A stretch of 64,000 nucleotides of DNA. It comes from Nephromyces sp. MM_2019. Taxonomy: Eukaryota > Apicomplexa > Aconoidasida > Nephromycida. The notes beneath the pieces were generated by a model. It was not told the origin of the DNA, did not search any database, and saw nothing but the letters and a program-made list of their open reading frames with translations. The translations under genes and the position numbers were made by a program. Every line of letters starts with the position of its first letter. Within the stretch, counting starts at the first letter, position 1. The stretch lies in NCBI GenBank assembly GCA_015657535.1, contig JADHZB010001799.1, positions 1 through 64,000 on the forward strand, read 5' to 3'. Of this stretch, positions 1 to 12,235 are shown piece after piece.

Positions 1-327
1 GGGTGGGGTTATATATATTATGTTATGAATTGAGATGTGTGTGTGTAGGTGGGTGTAGGTCGGTGGGTGTGAAATTTAAAAATTTCTTTTTATAAACACA
101 TTATATAATTTCAATATGTGTATGGAAAATGATTTGAAATAGAAAAAAATAATTTTTCTTTTTTAAATAAAAATACATATATAGTTTGTGTGGAAACTAT
201 TATATATATATTTGATGTATGTAAATGTGTGTCTTAACTAAATTCGTACGATTTTATTCACACACATTATATATTTATATATATATAGATATTTATAATG
301 TGTGTGTGTATTATAAATAAATTATAG
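1..327 (+). other. Intron of the AP-4 mu gene, rich in TG/TA microsatellite
   Basis: No coding segment is visible. The stretch is TG- and TA-rich simple sequence and ends in a clear acceptor (TTATAG) directly before the first recognisable AP-4 mu exon at 328. It is therefore most likely the end of an intron, with the 5' exons (longin-like domain) lying outside the window. Confidence 0.7.
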
Positions 328-1843
328 GATTTTTGTGGTTTATTAACTGAAGAAAACATTCGTAAAAATTTCATTTTAATTTATGAAATTTTGGATGAAG
401 TTATTGACTTTGGTTATCCCCAATCTACCAACACTGAATTTCTTAAACAAATTATTGCAAATAAGGCTACTGTTACTGATCCTTTTCTATTAAATCCCGT
501 AAATTTTACTATGTGTGTATATGTGTATGTGTATGTGTGTGTATTTGTGTATGTGTGTGTGTGCGTCTTTATGTATGTGTATATATGTGTGTTTGTGTAT
601 ATATGTGTGTTTGTGTATATATATATGTTTGTGTATATATTTGTGTGTATAGATAGGTAATTTTATATATCTTTGATAAATTTAACTCCTATAACGTTTA
701 TATTATTATGTATGTGTGTATGTAGTCTAATTTTATACCATCTTTTTCAAATCAAACACCAAAAAGTTTACCAAGTAGTGCATCACATAGGCCTGTTGGG
801 ATAAGTAATACAGATACAAGCACAGGCCCTGAGAAAAATGAAATTTTTGTTGATATTTATGAGAATGTGTCAGTAGTATTAAATAGTGCTGGTTCAATAC
901 TTAACTCTAATATTGATGGTTCAATTCAAATTAAATCATATTTCAAAGGAAATCCTATGCTTAAAGTTGCACTCAACGATGATATTTTTATACGTTCAAG
1001 AGATTCTGGTACTTTACTTTTTAATACACACACTTTATATATGTATTTTTTTATATATACAAGCACAGTTTATTATATATATATACACTACTTTTTCTTA
1101 TATATATATATACACACACACTTTATTATATATATATATATATATCTTTTATGTATATCCACATATATACCTCTACCCATCCTTCCACTCACACTAAATC
1201 ATACACCTATCCATCCCTTCACCCAAACACAAGTACCCAAACACACACACACACACACACACACTTTTTTTTCAAAAATAAATAATATGTGTAGCTTCAC
1301 AAGGTGATGGGTATGCTTCAACAGTATTGGATGATTGCAACTTCCACCCGTGTGTAGATTTGAGTGACTTTGATGATGGAAAGGTAATTTCATTTATACC
1401 TCCAGAGGGTGAATTCTCCCTAATGAATTATAGGATAAATGGTGACATTAAATTACCTTTCCGTATACTTCCAATCATTGATCAAACTGGAAATAATAAG
1501 GTCTATTATATAAACATATCTATATATTCTCACACAAATTTTCTTAATTGAATAGGCGTGATTTGGGATTTTTGATTTTGTTTTTTTCGCACAAATATAT
1601 ACCTAAGTGTATATACAACACATACTTTTTTTACTTGGTGATTTTTTTTATTGCTGTATCCTCATAAACATATATATATATATATACACACACAGATGGA
1701 TTTATTTATAAAGATAAGAACAGAAATCCCCCAAAATATTCGGGCTGGAAATATCAAAATTATTTTCCCAGTACCTCAAAATACATCCTTTGTTATGTGT
1801 GATTTATTTCCATCTAATCCTGGCCAAGTAAATTATATATAAG

Positions 1844-1877
<34 letters not shown>

Positions 1878-2684
1878 CGTATTTAAACAAATCCTGTATA
1901 AGCTATAAAAAAATTTTCTTTATTTTTGTAAACAAACTTTATCTAAGTTACACACATAATAATTTTAGAACATTTTTTATTTAAGATATATATATATAAA
2001 CACCTTATACCTTAATTTTTAGAATGCACACCATTTACAATCTGAAGACAAAGTTTTTTGGACAATAAAAGGTTTACAGGTTATATATTATTTTTATTTA
2101 TTATATATATATATATTAAAATTGTGTAAACATAATAAAAAAATTATTCTGTTTTATCATTTTCCCAGAATTTTTTCCATGACATATTTTTTACTTAAAC
2201 ACACAAATATATATATATATATTATCATCAAGTTATTATTATTATTATTATAGGGTGGATCGGAACATTCATTACGCTGTCGTATAACACTCACATCTAC
2301 AATCACCTCATTTTCAATGAAAGAAGTTTCTCCAATAAATATGCAATTCGAAATACCTACCTATAGCTCTTCAGGATTACAAGTAAATATTATATATAGA
2401 TTATTATGTGTGTAAATTGTATAAATATATTTTGTGCTTTTATGTAAATATATGTGTGTATATAAATATACAAATATTTACATATCTACGTCTACACATA
2501 TACAGATGAATATATAATCATATTATTGTAAATTATATACAACAAACATAAAACTATATAAAACTGTTTCTATAATCTGAATTAGGTGAGATATCTACGT
2601 GTAGCTGAACCTGATAAGTTTAGCAATCCATCAAGATGGGTTCGATATATAACACAATCATTTTCCTATGTATGCCGATTATAA
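328..2684 (+). CDS. AP4M1: AP-4 adaptor complex mu subunit, 5'-truncated by the window edge
   Basis: Medium subunit of the AP-4 coat adaptor, which selects cargo at the trans-Golgi network. Seven exons join in frame: 328-498, 726-1008, 1295-1500, 1696-1827, 2023-2079, 2254-2382 and 2586-2684 (TAA). The first begins DFCGLLTEENIRKNF, the end of the longin-like domain. The mu-homology domain follows with EIFVDIYENVSVVLNS, IDGSIQIKSYFKGNP, LDDCNFHP, FIPPEGEFSLMNYR and GGSEHSLRC. The end, RWVRYITQSFSYVCRL, has the usual mu C-terminus. The CNFHP and PPEGEF blocks and the KNF..IYE..DEVIDFGYPQ helix resemble mu-4 more than mu-1, mu-2 or mu-3. The N-terminal exons are outside the window. The introns are almost entirely microsatellite, unlike those of the other genes here. 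AP-3 mu is the main alternative. Confidence 0.88.
516..655 (+). repeat. TG/TATG microsatellite in AP-4 mu intron
   Basis: Nearly pure alternating purine-pyrimidine tract of TG, TATG and TA units inside the intron between the exons ending at 498 and starting at 726. It happens to stay open in one frame, giving a false VYVYVCVFVY-type ORF. Confidence 0.9.
1024..1265 (+). repeat. TA then CA microsatellites in AP-4 mu intron
   Basis: The intron between 1008 and 1295 holds several TA tracts (around 1074-1086, 1099-1110 and 1130-1146) and a pure AC run at about 1240-1264. Open frames crossing it on either strand (poly-TyrIle or poly-CysVal) are repeat artefacts. Confidence 0.9.
1660..1695 (+). repeat. 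TA/CA microsatellite abutting an exon
   Basis: A TA tract followed by CACACACAG, in which the repeat itself supplies the splice acceptor of the exon starting at 1696. Confidence 0.8.
1841..1880 (+). repeat. TA then TG microsatellite in AP-4 mu intron
   Basis: TA units followed by TG units just downstream of the donor at 1828. Shorter TA or ATT tracts occur in the following introns (about 2102-2116, 2206-2222 and 2233-2252). Confidence 0.85.
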
Positions 2685-2685
2685 T

Positions 2686-2791
2686 ATATATATACATATA
2701 TATATTATTTACTCTCTGTCTCTATCTCTCTGTCTCTATCTCTCTATATATATATGTATATATATATACATTTCTCACTCACTCAGTCACA

Positions 2792-2826
<35 letters not shown>
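2686..2826 (+). repeat. TA/TC microsatellite just after the AP-4 mu stop codon
   Basis: Starts directly after the TAA at 2682-2684: TA units, then TCTCTCTG-type units, then a pure TA run at about 2794-2823. It probably falls in the 3' UTR or just beyond. No gene is visible between here and 3106. Confidence 0.85.
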
Positions 2827-2827
<1 letters not shown>

Positions 2828-3106
2828 CTTTATTATTTAACACCTAAGTGATATAACATTTTGATCAGAGTATATATTAGAAAAAGATTATATATCAAAA
2901 AATTTTTTGAGTTATATTATTACAGTTTTAATATCTATAGTATGTATAAGAATACATTATTTTTTTATTGAAATAAAATTAATATTCATTAATTTTTTTT
3001 TAAAAAATTTCTACAAACTCACACCTTTGGACTACTTTCAGCAAAATGATAACAATAATATATATATAATTTTTACAAAATAAACATATTAATAACCTGT
3101 CTGTGT

Positions 3107-3420
3107 TCATATCATGCCTATAATTAAAATATTTATTATATGCTGAACACTATATACATATATATACATATTCCGTATTATTTTTATGACTATCGACATA
3201 TTATATATATACCTATATGTAAACATATGTTGAAGAAAGAAAATATATAAACAATGAAAAAACAACTTTTAAAAATACCTGTTTTTTTAATTCCAATTTT
3301 TGTACTAGCTTGTATAAAACCTAAATTTCTAAATTCTATACACTCATCAAAGATGTTTGACAATTCCCTAATTTCAACTCTATAATCAAATGTATTTTTG
3401 AAACATTTTAATTCACTCAT
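3107..3420 (-). CDS. Possible small two-exon protein of unknown function
   Basis: An ATG at 3420 opens a 47-codon exon (MSELKCFKNTFDYRVEIREL and on) ending at a GT donor at 3278. Joining to an acceptor before 3117 gives a stop after three more codons, for a product of about 50 residues. The composition is mixed and protein-like (charged and hydrophobic residues alternate, no repeat bias), which sets it apart from the microsatellite ORFs beside it. I do not recognise a family. The second exon is very short and could be wrong; a longer gene with further exons, or chance, are the alternatives. Confidence 0.28.
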
Positions 3421-3899
3421 TTGAATAAAAAACTATTGGAAACAAGATATCTTTTATTTAAAATACTAACGACTCTAAAAGTATAATAACATTAAAAGTG
3501 AAAATTATATAACTATTGAACTTATATCATTTCTCGTTTACAAATTTGAGTTTTTAATAAATCAAATAAAAACTTACTGATGAACCAAAAAATTGTGTTT
3601 TTACAACTCAAACATGTATGTCTGTCTCTCTATTCATTAACCATTAGGCAAATATTACATAATTGGGAGGTTTATTTTTATTATGTTAAATAATATTTAT
3701 GTATCAAGCAATGTACTTGTATTCATTTAGGACTTAGAATATATTTGAAAGCTTATTTCTAACTCATCTTTCCTATTAAAATTAGTTAACTTTTTCAACT
3801 CTTATATTATTCTTAATTTGAGAGAAAATATGACCTTAAGAAAATCTTGTTTCGCTACATGATTTATTATGGCTATCTTATTTCAAAGAAAAAAAAAAT
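3421..3899. other. Intergenic, nothing recognised
   Basis: AT-rich spacer between a possible minus-strand start at 3420 and the WD40 gene start at 3900. The arrangement is divergent, so promoters for both may lie here, but no specific motif is clear. Confidence 0.5.
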
Positions 3900-5597
3900 A
3901 TGAATTGTTCAATAGAACCTCACAATGATCCTCATTCCTCCTTCTATCTAAATAATCTACCAGAGTATACACGAATTGCTGATTATGGGATAAGCAATTT
4001 GTGTAACACTGAACCACCTCCTCCAGAATTAGCTATACCATGTCAAAAATATTTCACCTTGAATAATTCTCCGATCTCAAGCGCTACATTTTTACCTGAG
4101 CCTCTAAACCTAGTAATCTCTATTTCTTCAGAGATTCAAATTCATGATATCATTGCTGGTAATTTATTGCATAGTTTCGAGCTTAATAACTATTTAACGG
4201 GTGGCAAAAAAGCAAACCTGAATGCAGTCTGTGGCGTTTTTACCGAGCCTGGTAATCCCCTCTTTATAATTGGAATGGAGACTGGGGATTTTCAATTATA
4301 TGATATCAGGAGTAAACTAAAAAATCCAACCCTCGCTGTCAAAGGAGCCCATTCAGGACCCATCTCTGGTGTATGTGCAGGGATTCCTTATAACTCAAAC
4401 TACATCTTCACCTCGGGCCTACATGATGGCTGGATAAAAGAATTTGACCTACGATTCCCCTACAATAAAAACTATGCGGAAAACCTTGCTTGCCCTATGC
4501 AGTCCCTATGTACCAACAACTACCTCGATTTTTATCGAGGTGATAATTATAACCATCAGAGGCCTTTAAATGGTAATGAAAATGGGATATTAAGTATGCA
4601 ACTCTCTCCTGATGGAAACATTTTGGCTACATCTTCTAAAAAGGGTGGATGTGATTTACATCGTTTAACCGATATTCCTCTAAGAAGGATAAAACAATGG
4701 ATTTTGGACGATCAATCTGTATTTCATGACATAAAATTTACACAGAACTCTCAACACCTTCTCATTTCTAGTGTAAATGAAAGTAAAAACCTTTACTCAG
4801 CTCATTTATGGGATACAATAAATTCAAATAATTCTGTATGTTTAAAAACACCTGGTGATGGAGCAATCCTTTATCAACACCATTTTTATTTACAAGAAAG
4901 AGTTAAGACTAATCAAAATCAAGATTTGAAAGTTCCCAAAACAATTAACTCCGAAATTAAATCTAATAATCATGTCAAAAACCTTGATATGATCCAAAAC
5001 AGGCATCATCAACTTATTCTACATACCCCAGAATCGCCTTACCTTGAAAATATTCATAAGGAATTCTGGGAAAAACTCAACTGTAAAAAGGGTCTCCACA
5101 ATAAATCCCTATTCAGCGGTATATCAGCTCAGCATGCAGCCTTTTATATGGACTGTGGACTTACACATCCATCTTATGGAAGGACCGATGCTTATGATCA
5201 GCGATTTTTTTGCCATCCTTGGAGAAATCTCGTCATCGGAATTGGTGGAAATAAATTGTATAATGGTATTCATGTATGGGATAGCTCTTCTGGCATCTGT
5301 CTCAGCACATCATCTTTCTATGAGGTAAATTTACATAGATTCATATCCTTACTTAATTAATTTTGATTGCATGTATGATATTCCATTTATATACTTCTTT
5401 TCCTGTTTAAAACTTAGACACAATTCTCAGAAATCCGATGCATAAATGGACGTAATAAATCTGGTGTTTTTGTAACTGGGCATAGTGCTGACATACCATT
5501 TGAAAACTCCTCAATCATCTTATGGAATCTTACAAACTTGGATTATTTACTAGATATTTCTATTGGAAATGAAAATATTGATTTAATCGTTGACTAA
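3900..5597 (+). CDS. WD40-repeat protein, function not assigned
   Basis: Two exons (3900-5324 and 5418-5597, TAA) encode about 534 residues; the first exon is unusually long for this window. The start ATG follows a poly-A tract and is the first in the frame. WD-type strands recur: DFQLYDIRSK, GAHSGPISGVCAG, GWIKEFDLR, ILSMQLSPDGNILATSS, DIKFTQNSQHLLISS followed by AHLWDT, GIHVWDSSSG and SSIILWNLTN. These suit one seven-bladed propeller used as a protein-binding platform. The order of blades, with a long insert between about residues 310 and 390, is loosely reminiscent of the WRAP53/TCAB1 group, but I cannot place it firmly. The N-terminal 50 residues and the insert are low in conserved features. 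Confidence 0.72.
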
Positions 5598-6061
5598 CCA
5601 ACATAACTCCTCTATTGAAGGTTCTATCTGAATTATAATAAACTTATAAAGATTCTTGTTTATTTTCCTATTATATAAAAAATCTAACAGACAACATGTT
5701 TATATATAATTTAACATATATATAACCAAGAGTTGCTATATCTAAACATTTTAGTTCCAAGTTTTATTGTATTAAAAAGATTTGTGAAAAATATATGAAT
5801 TAGTTTTCTTTATAAATAGATGATTTAGAGATTTTTAAATTAACTGAAATAGCCAGTTATAATTTGTCTATACCCTTGCACCTAGTACCAAATTAATTTT
5901 TTTAAAAAAATTCTAACACAAAATAGACTCTCAGAGTGGTTTATTAATTACAATTCCATTAATACCTAACTGCTTCTCACCTTTAGCTTACTTAATCTAA
6001 AAATCAAAAAATTGGAATTAAAAGTATTACAAGATATTCTATCATCTTATATCTATATTCT
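5598..6061. other. Convergent intergenic spacer, nothing recognised
   Basis: Lies between the 3' ends of the WD40 gene (+) and the acidic-protein gene (-). It presumably carries both 3' UTRs. No further coding or RNA signal is seen. Confidence 0.5.
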
Positions 6062-7558
6062 CTATTCGTTATCAGATAAGTCTTCTCTCTTCTCATCAGG
6101 TTTCTTATCTTCTTCCAATGAGGTTCTTCTATTTTTTTCCACCATGAGAGTTTCCATCTGTTTCTGATGCAACGGATCATTGAAGGCACTTGTAGCAAAT
6201 CTAACCATGCCACCAAATTTCATTGTATTAGATCTTCTTCTTGCTGCTCGATTCCTCAAATTTTCAACAGCGTCTAATAGTCCTAACTTCTCCAATTGAT
6301 CTTTGGAACTAACTTCTACTTTTATACAAAGAAAAAAAAAATAATGTTTAATTTCAAAACTAACTTGCATTATTTTCTAAATTAATAAAAGGTTCTTAAA
6401 AAATTCAAACAAGAAAAAATTGATATAGGTGTTAGTTATTATAAAATCGAATTTTTAATAACTATAAATATATCATGCAAGTTATTTAGCTACTAATTTG
6501 GAAAATTATATGATTACCTTTGGGGGATTGAGGCTGTGAATTTATCTGAGGATTCGCTACTGCTGGCTTTGACTGAATTTCTTCTTTAATAGTGTCTGTT
6601 GTCTTTTCATCTTCTTCAACTTGTGGTACCTCAATATCTAATAATAAGGGTACAAATTTATTTCAAGAATTACCCTTTAATATTGAATAATCCTATTTTG
6701 GAAAGAGTTCATCAAAACAATTTTGAATCGATCCAAAAGTTGATTAAAATAAAATGATTTTAAATTGATGTTGTAAAAGCATTTCCTTGTATAAGTCAAA
6801 TTCCTTAGACACCAACCTTTGGGTTTATCAGTTTCACTTGAGAGACTCTCAGCTTCTTTAACACCTTTGGCTACACTTTTAATCAAACCTTTTGTTTTGG
6901 GAAGAAATGTTTTCTTACTTAATGGAATTTTTGCTTTATTTGTGGCTTCTGATTTCTGAATTACTTTCCTTTCAGGCTTCTTTTTCAAGCTTATCTTTTC
7001 TTCAGCGGTTAAAGGCTTAGCATCTTCAGATTTATCAAATTGGTTGATCAGCTCTGAACCATTTTTATTTGTTTCCAATAATCTTGGTTTTAATTGGCCT
7101 GATATCTCTTGCTGTTTATTAACATTTTGTACAACACTGTTAACGTCATTGGTTGAAGTTGAAGTTGGATTAGATTCTTCTGAAGCTATTTTTCCAGTAT
7201 CTTTTATTTCAATTGGTTTTATGTCATTATCTTTCTTATCAAAGCTACTATTTGATTGAATAAAATTATCTTCACTTCCTATTACCTCGTCATCAATCTT
7301 TTTTGCTTCACTTGATTTTTCATCTATTGCAGTTGACATTTCTTCAATCGACTTCCCTAAATTTTTTATTTCAGTTTTTATCTCTTCTTTATCTGTGTCA
7401 TTAGCTGGCAATTTAACTGTTCCCACATTGTCCCATTTTTCCTCAGCTGCGACATCTTCATCACATAGCTTCCAATCTTCCAAACTCTCATCAAAATACC
7501 ACCACTGTTCTGATTCTTCGTCAAAATAGCATTGGATGATTTCTTGACCATTGCTCAT
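6062..7558 (-). CDS. Acidic, lysine-rich protein with an aromatic N-terminal motif, function unknown
   Basis: Three exons on the minus strand (7558-6817, 6637-6518, 6318-6062) join in frame to about 372 residues. The N-terminus carries CYFDEESEQWWYFDE and then EDWKLCDED, two Trp/Tyr clusters in an acidic setting that resemble a degenerate WW-type or short peptide-binding repeat. A long middle part (residues ~40-270) is low-complexity, rich in Lys, Glu, Ser, Asp and Asn, and probably disordered. The last 85 residues switch to a basic segment (NLRNRAARRRSNTMKFGG) and a charged helix ending EDLSDNE. No signal peptide or membrane span is visible. I do not recognise the family. The basic C-terminal block may bind RNA or another protein; that is inference. 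Confidence 0.7.
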
Positions 7559-9433
7559 TTTCTACAATTATATAAGCATACCTTGGCAGGTTTATTTTAT
7601 CTCATATAATTTTAATTTTTTAGAAACCCAAATCCTATTGGAACTATAACCAGTAAGTTAATTATACCCTGTAATATAGTATTAAAGGTATGCTTAATTA
7701 ACCCAATTATACTCTATAATGATTTATTAAAATCGAATCAAGCAAATTATTAAAATAGGGCACAGCCTGAATCAACTAAAACTCAAAAAACTTGTACCAT
7801 ATAAAATATAGTTTGTCACCAATTGATAACACTTAACAAATTCATCTTAAATATTCATTCTTAGAAATATCACAAAATAATAATTTTTGTAATTTTTTAT
7901 TTACGAAATCTTTAACATATTGATTTGTCCTGATCCCCATTTGATTAGTAAATATTAAATTATTGAACAAAAGACAAGTGATAATGGATTTATTTTATTA
8001 TGTGAAATTGGTAAAATTGTGAGGTGCTTGAATATTTACTTGTTTGGAAATTAAAATATATTTTAGTAATTATATAATTAATAAAATTATAAATAAGGTA
8101 GATAATTAATTTGATGTTTAAGTAGAATGATTTTTTATTTTATCTGAAATGGCATTTCAGATATATAACGTCTCCTCATATAAACAAAGTAATATTTATA
8201 AACTTAGAAATTATGGCCTAATTTATTCTAAATCTTAATAAAAAATATTAATAGATCGTGAAACAAATGTTATTGATAAAATAAGTCTAAAAAAACACCC
8301 ACATACCATCCATTAAACTTTTAGTATAATGAATAACTTTTAACAAATGGAAAACTAAAATTGCCAAAATTTGTCATTAAAATGATGTAAAAAGCTTTTA
8401 TATATAAACCTTTATCACAAGCAATTTTATCCGCAACATTTTTTTTCCTCAGTTTCTTTTATTCTTGTAAGGATTTCATAATTTTATATCAATTTGTTTT
8501 GTCTTTTGTTCCTCTCAATTTGTGTTGCTACCTCAGACCTGTTTTAACAAGTTACCTATCAGACAATATGTTATTATTCTCACTTTATTTTTACATTTAA
8601 AATAGCAAAGCTCTACAAAACTAATTGTTTTATCTTAGACTAGTAACAACTCTGCAGTGTTGTAACACATTAATCTACTTTAATAGAAAATATAAGACTT
8701 CTAATTATTCCCCATAGATAAAGTCAATAGGTAAAAATATTTTCTGTTAAGACTAACCAACATTTCTCCATATTTTAGTAGTTGTGTTAGTTAAAAATTC
8801 CAAAAAATTAAAATACCTCAAATATCAACTCAAGTCTTATTTGTATTCATAAGGCTGACTAATTGGCGAATCATTATTAAGAAATTTAAGTTTGATTAAT
8901 AATTTATAATCCTAGCAAACGCGATTGCATTGTATTTATTGTACAGTTCCTATAATTTCCTTAGAAAAATCTTTAACAGTTGGATAATTATTCTAAATAT
9001 CTAGTCCCTCACACTCTAAACATCAAAAGTTTGAATCAACAAGTTGCAAATGCTTTGAAGTGAAACCTAACAAGCAATATTTCTAAAGATTTTTATGAGA
9101 TAATTTTAATAACTGCTAGTGATACCCAGCGGAATCTAAAGATTTGAGCGGCAAAGCTTTTAAATCGATTACTAGATTGCTAGCATGAAAAATATATGTT
9201 TAGAAATTATTATAGTTCAACGAAATTAAAATGGCAAACTCGAGCTATTTTGGTGAACAAGTTTTAGCTCCAAAAGTCTAGAGAATAAACCACTTAGATA
9301 TCACCAAACATACTGACTCAACTGATTACACTAAGGTTATAAGTTCCTAATGACCTTCTTTTCTTAATGAAGCCAGGACTGTAATTTGAAAATTATCTAA
9401 TAATCAACAAAGACATAAAACTAAGCTTGAAAC
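7559..9433. other. Divergent intergenic region, nothing recognised
   Basis: About 1.9 kb of AT-rich DNA between two divergently transcribed genes. No open frame with protein-like composition and no tRNA-like fold was seen. It probably holds the two promoters. Confidence 0.5.
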
Positions 9434-12235
9434 ATGACTAAGAAGCGACACAGTAAAGACAAACTCTATATAAATCGAAAGGAATTTATAGAGGAATGGG
9501 GGGGATACAAAGAAAAATCCGTGGCTCATTTTCAAGCTCTACCCTTCTATTGCTGGTAAGATAATCTTTGTTATGATTTTATAGCTATAAAGGTATTTGA
9601 ATGCTTTGGATATAGAAACTTCGTGTATCTATCACATCTAAACAATAGATCGATGGGTAGTATATACCCTTGACCATTCCGTCAAATTAATTTAATACGT
9701 TAAACTGTTTTGTATTATCACAGTGGGTTATCGCTATCACCTTTTGAAAACCCTGTGTGCACTCGGGATGGAATCATTTTTGATTATGATAGAATATTAC
9801 CTTATCTGAAAAGGTACGGGAGAAATCCTATCACTGGGGAATCTTTGAAGATAAAGGATTTAATCCCACTTCGATTTCATAAAAACAGTGAAGATAGATT
9901 TCATTGCCCTATAACTTATAAGGTTTTCAACAACCATACACATATTGTTGCCAATTCAAAAAGCGGTCATGTTTACTCAAATGATGCAATTGATAATCTA
10001 TGCCGGAAAGCTAAAAATTGGAACGATCTCATCACTGGTAAGTATTAGATTTTAATTCATGATGAATGTAGCATATTTTTTAACTCAGTAATCCTTTTTA
10101 TCCTTCTGAATACCCTTAGGAATGCCTTTTACATCAAGTGACCTAATAACAATACAAAACCCGCACTCAGTGGAACAGAGAAAAATCGAGGATTTTGATT
10201 ATATTAAAAAGGGTAAACAAGGGTATTATTTATTTAATATTTAACATATAAGCCAATATATTAATCATTTCATCGCCCAATTCAATTTTTTTCACTTAAA
10301 TTTTACAAGGTATCAAGCCTGAGACTATTGAGGCAGAGTTTAGACCTGAGGATCAGCCCTCAATAAAAACGAATGCTTTAATCGAAAAAGTTACAGAAAA
10401 AGCCAATCCTTCAAATTCTGAATGGCTCAAGGTGAACCAAAATTTCTAATTAGCTACTTTTAACAAAGCTTTTTGAAGGTTTACCTTAATTATTAAAAGC
10501 CCTTAGCCTAATTTATTAATTGGCTGTTTATTTCTAGACACATAAAAAGTTAATGAAGACAGATGAAGGGCCCCATCCAAATAATTCTGCTCCATTGCAT
10601 GATATCTATACTACACATAAGTATGTTTTGATTATCACTTTTAATGAATACTCAATGTTTGAAATTAATCAGAATAATAGCTGAAATAATTCTGATATTT
10701 TTCAAAAATAACTATCAGGCAATCAGCTAGCCTGACTTCAACCTTAATTGATACATTCAATAAAATCGAATATAGAGAACTCACTCCTAGGGAAATTATG
10801 CAAGAATATTACAACTGGGTCAAAAAGAATAAGAAAAAGGGGTTAGTGAACCAAATTTAATACCTAATTCTGATTTATGACAGTCTTAAAACCATTTTTT
10901 AAATCTTGGAACAACTAATTTTCTAATCATAGATATGTAAGAATTGTAACCAATGAAGGAATAGTCAATATAGAACTTCACACTGATATAGTTCCAAGGG
11001 CATGTGATAATTTCCTTCGACATTGCAGCAACGGTTACTATGATGACACCATATTTCACAGGTATAGAGTATTAATCTACTTATCGTTTGATTACTAAAT
11101 ATACCATGTACCTTATTTTCCAAGTCACATGTGTATATATTTCCGTCTAAGATGGTAAATTTTGAAAAGGAGACTTAAAATTTTTCATTCTTTCCTCTGT
11201 ATCTATTAAATGGCACTCTAAGAGTATTATTACCTATTCAGGTGCATTCCTAACTTTATGATCCAAGGTGGAGATCCTACTGGTACAGGCTCTGGTGGAG
11301 AGAGCTCATTTGAAGATAAGAAGCCATTTGAGGATGAATTTCATCCACATCTTTCTCATAAGGGGATAGGAATTGTTTCGATGGCTAACAAGGGAAAAAA
11401 CACTAACACTTCTCAGTTTTTCATTACCTTCAAATCTTGTGAGCATCTTGATAATAAACACACCGTCTTTGGAAGAGGTATGATTCAACCCATAAACATT
11501 AATTAGATATTATAATCAATGACAATTGTTTTCATGATCTACTATATAATTCAACCCACCTCATAGTTGTTGGAGGCCTTCAAGTGGTTAAATCCTGGGA
11601 GCAACTTAAAACTGACAAAAACGATAAACCAAAAGTAAATACACTATTCATATAATCTCAAAGTTAATAAGCTTCAAATATTCCCTTAGAATCCACCGAA
11701 AATCTTGTCAACCACTGTTTTCGCAAATCCTTTTGAGACTGCAAAAGAGGAACTTCAAAAGCAAAAGGTAAAATTTTCTCATGATCTAACTCACAAGTAA
11801 ATAATCAAATATTATAGCATTGAGGATAATTACCTCTGCTGATTTAATCATCCATACAAAGTAGAAAGTTTAGAAATGACTATAGACTTAATTAATTTTG
11901 GCTTGCAAATTTACACAATCGATTTAATATCAATACAGGAGATGGAAAATGATAAGACAAATGCAACGGTTGAAAATTCAATTAGGTAAAACGATAGATC
12001 CTATTACATTAGTCTACTCACATTATCACTTTCCTAAAATTCCCAAAATTGAGATAACGAAATTAACAAGTGTTTTAAAAATTAAAAAATATTTTAACTT
12101 TACTTTTTCCTGTTTAGCAATAATTCATCCAAGCTAAACAAAAGTGAAGTACAGCACCCTTATATGGAAGAATATGTTCATGTTCCCAAAAAGCAAAAAG
12201 GAATTACAAAAACTTTTAACTTTAGTAGTTGGTAG
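9434..12235 (+). CDS. PPIL2: PPIL2-type U-box and cyclophilin protein (peptidyl-prolyl isomerase-like 2)
   Basis: Spliceosome-associated cyclophilin with an N-terminal U-box, acting in the nucleus. Twelve exons keep one frame: 9434-9555, 9724-10037, 10120-10212, 10310-10431, 10538-10620, 10719-10841, 10933-11061, 11242-11477, 11567-11634, 11690-11767, 11939-11985 and 12118-12235 (TAG). They give 510 residues, against about 520 in animals. The start [13 protein letters not shown] matches the family N-terminus. The U-box reads [18 protein letters not shown] and later [17 protein letters not shown]. The cyclophilin domain starts near residue 286 ([17 protein letters not shown]) and carries [36 protein letters not shown] and KHTVFGRVVGG. 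It therefore keeps the catalytic Arg, Phe and Gln region. The tail ends NFSSW, as in many homologues. Confidence 0.95.

Noticed and set aside
391..660. 89-codon frame with Tyr/Val/Cys repeats
   Set aside because: Its first third is a real AP-4 mu exon; the rest is translated TG/TA microsatellite in an intron.
867..1307. 146-codon frame with poly-TyrIle and poly-HisThr
   Set aside because: Begins in a real AP-4 mu exon but continues into TA and CA repeats past a clear GT donor at 1009.
2636..2851. 71-codon frame with repeated YIYIYI
   Set aside because: Out of frame with the AP-4 mu terminal exon and made of TA/TC microsatellite.
5044..5328. 94-codon frame on the plus strand
   Set aside because: Shadow frame inside the WD40 gene; the real frame there carries the WD motifs.
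7044..7259. 71-codon hydrophobic plus-strand frame
   Set aside because: Antisense shadow of the low-complexity part of the acidic protein gene.
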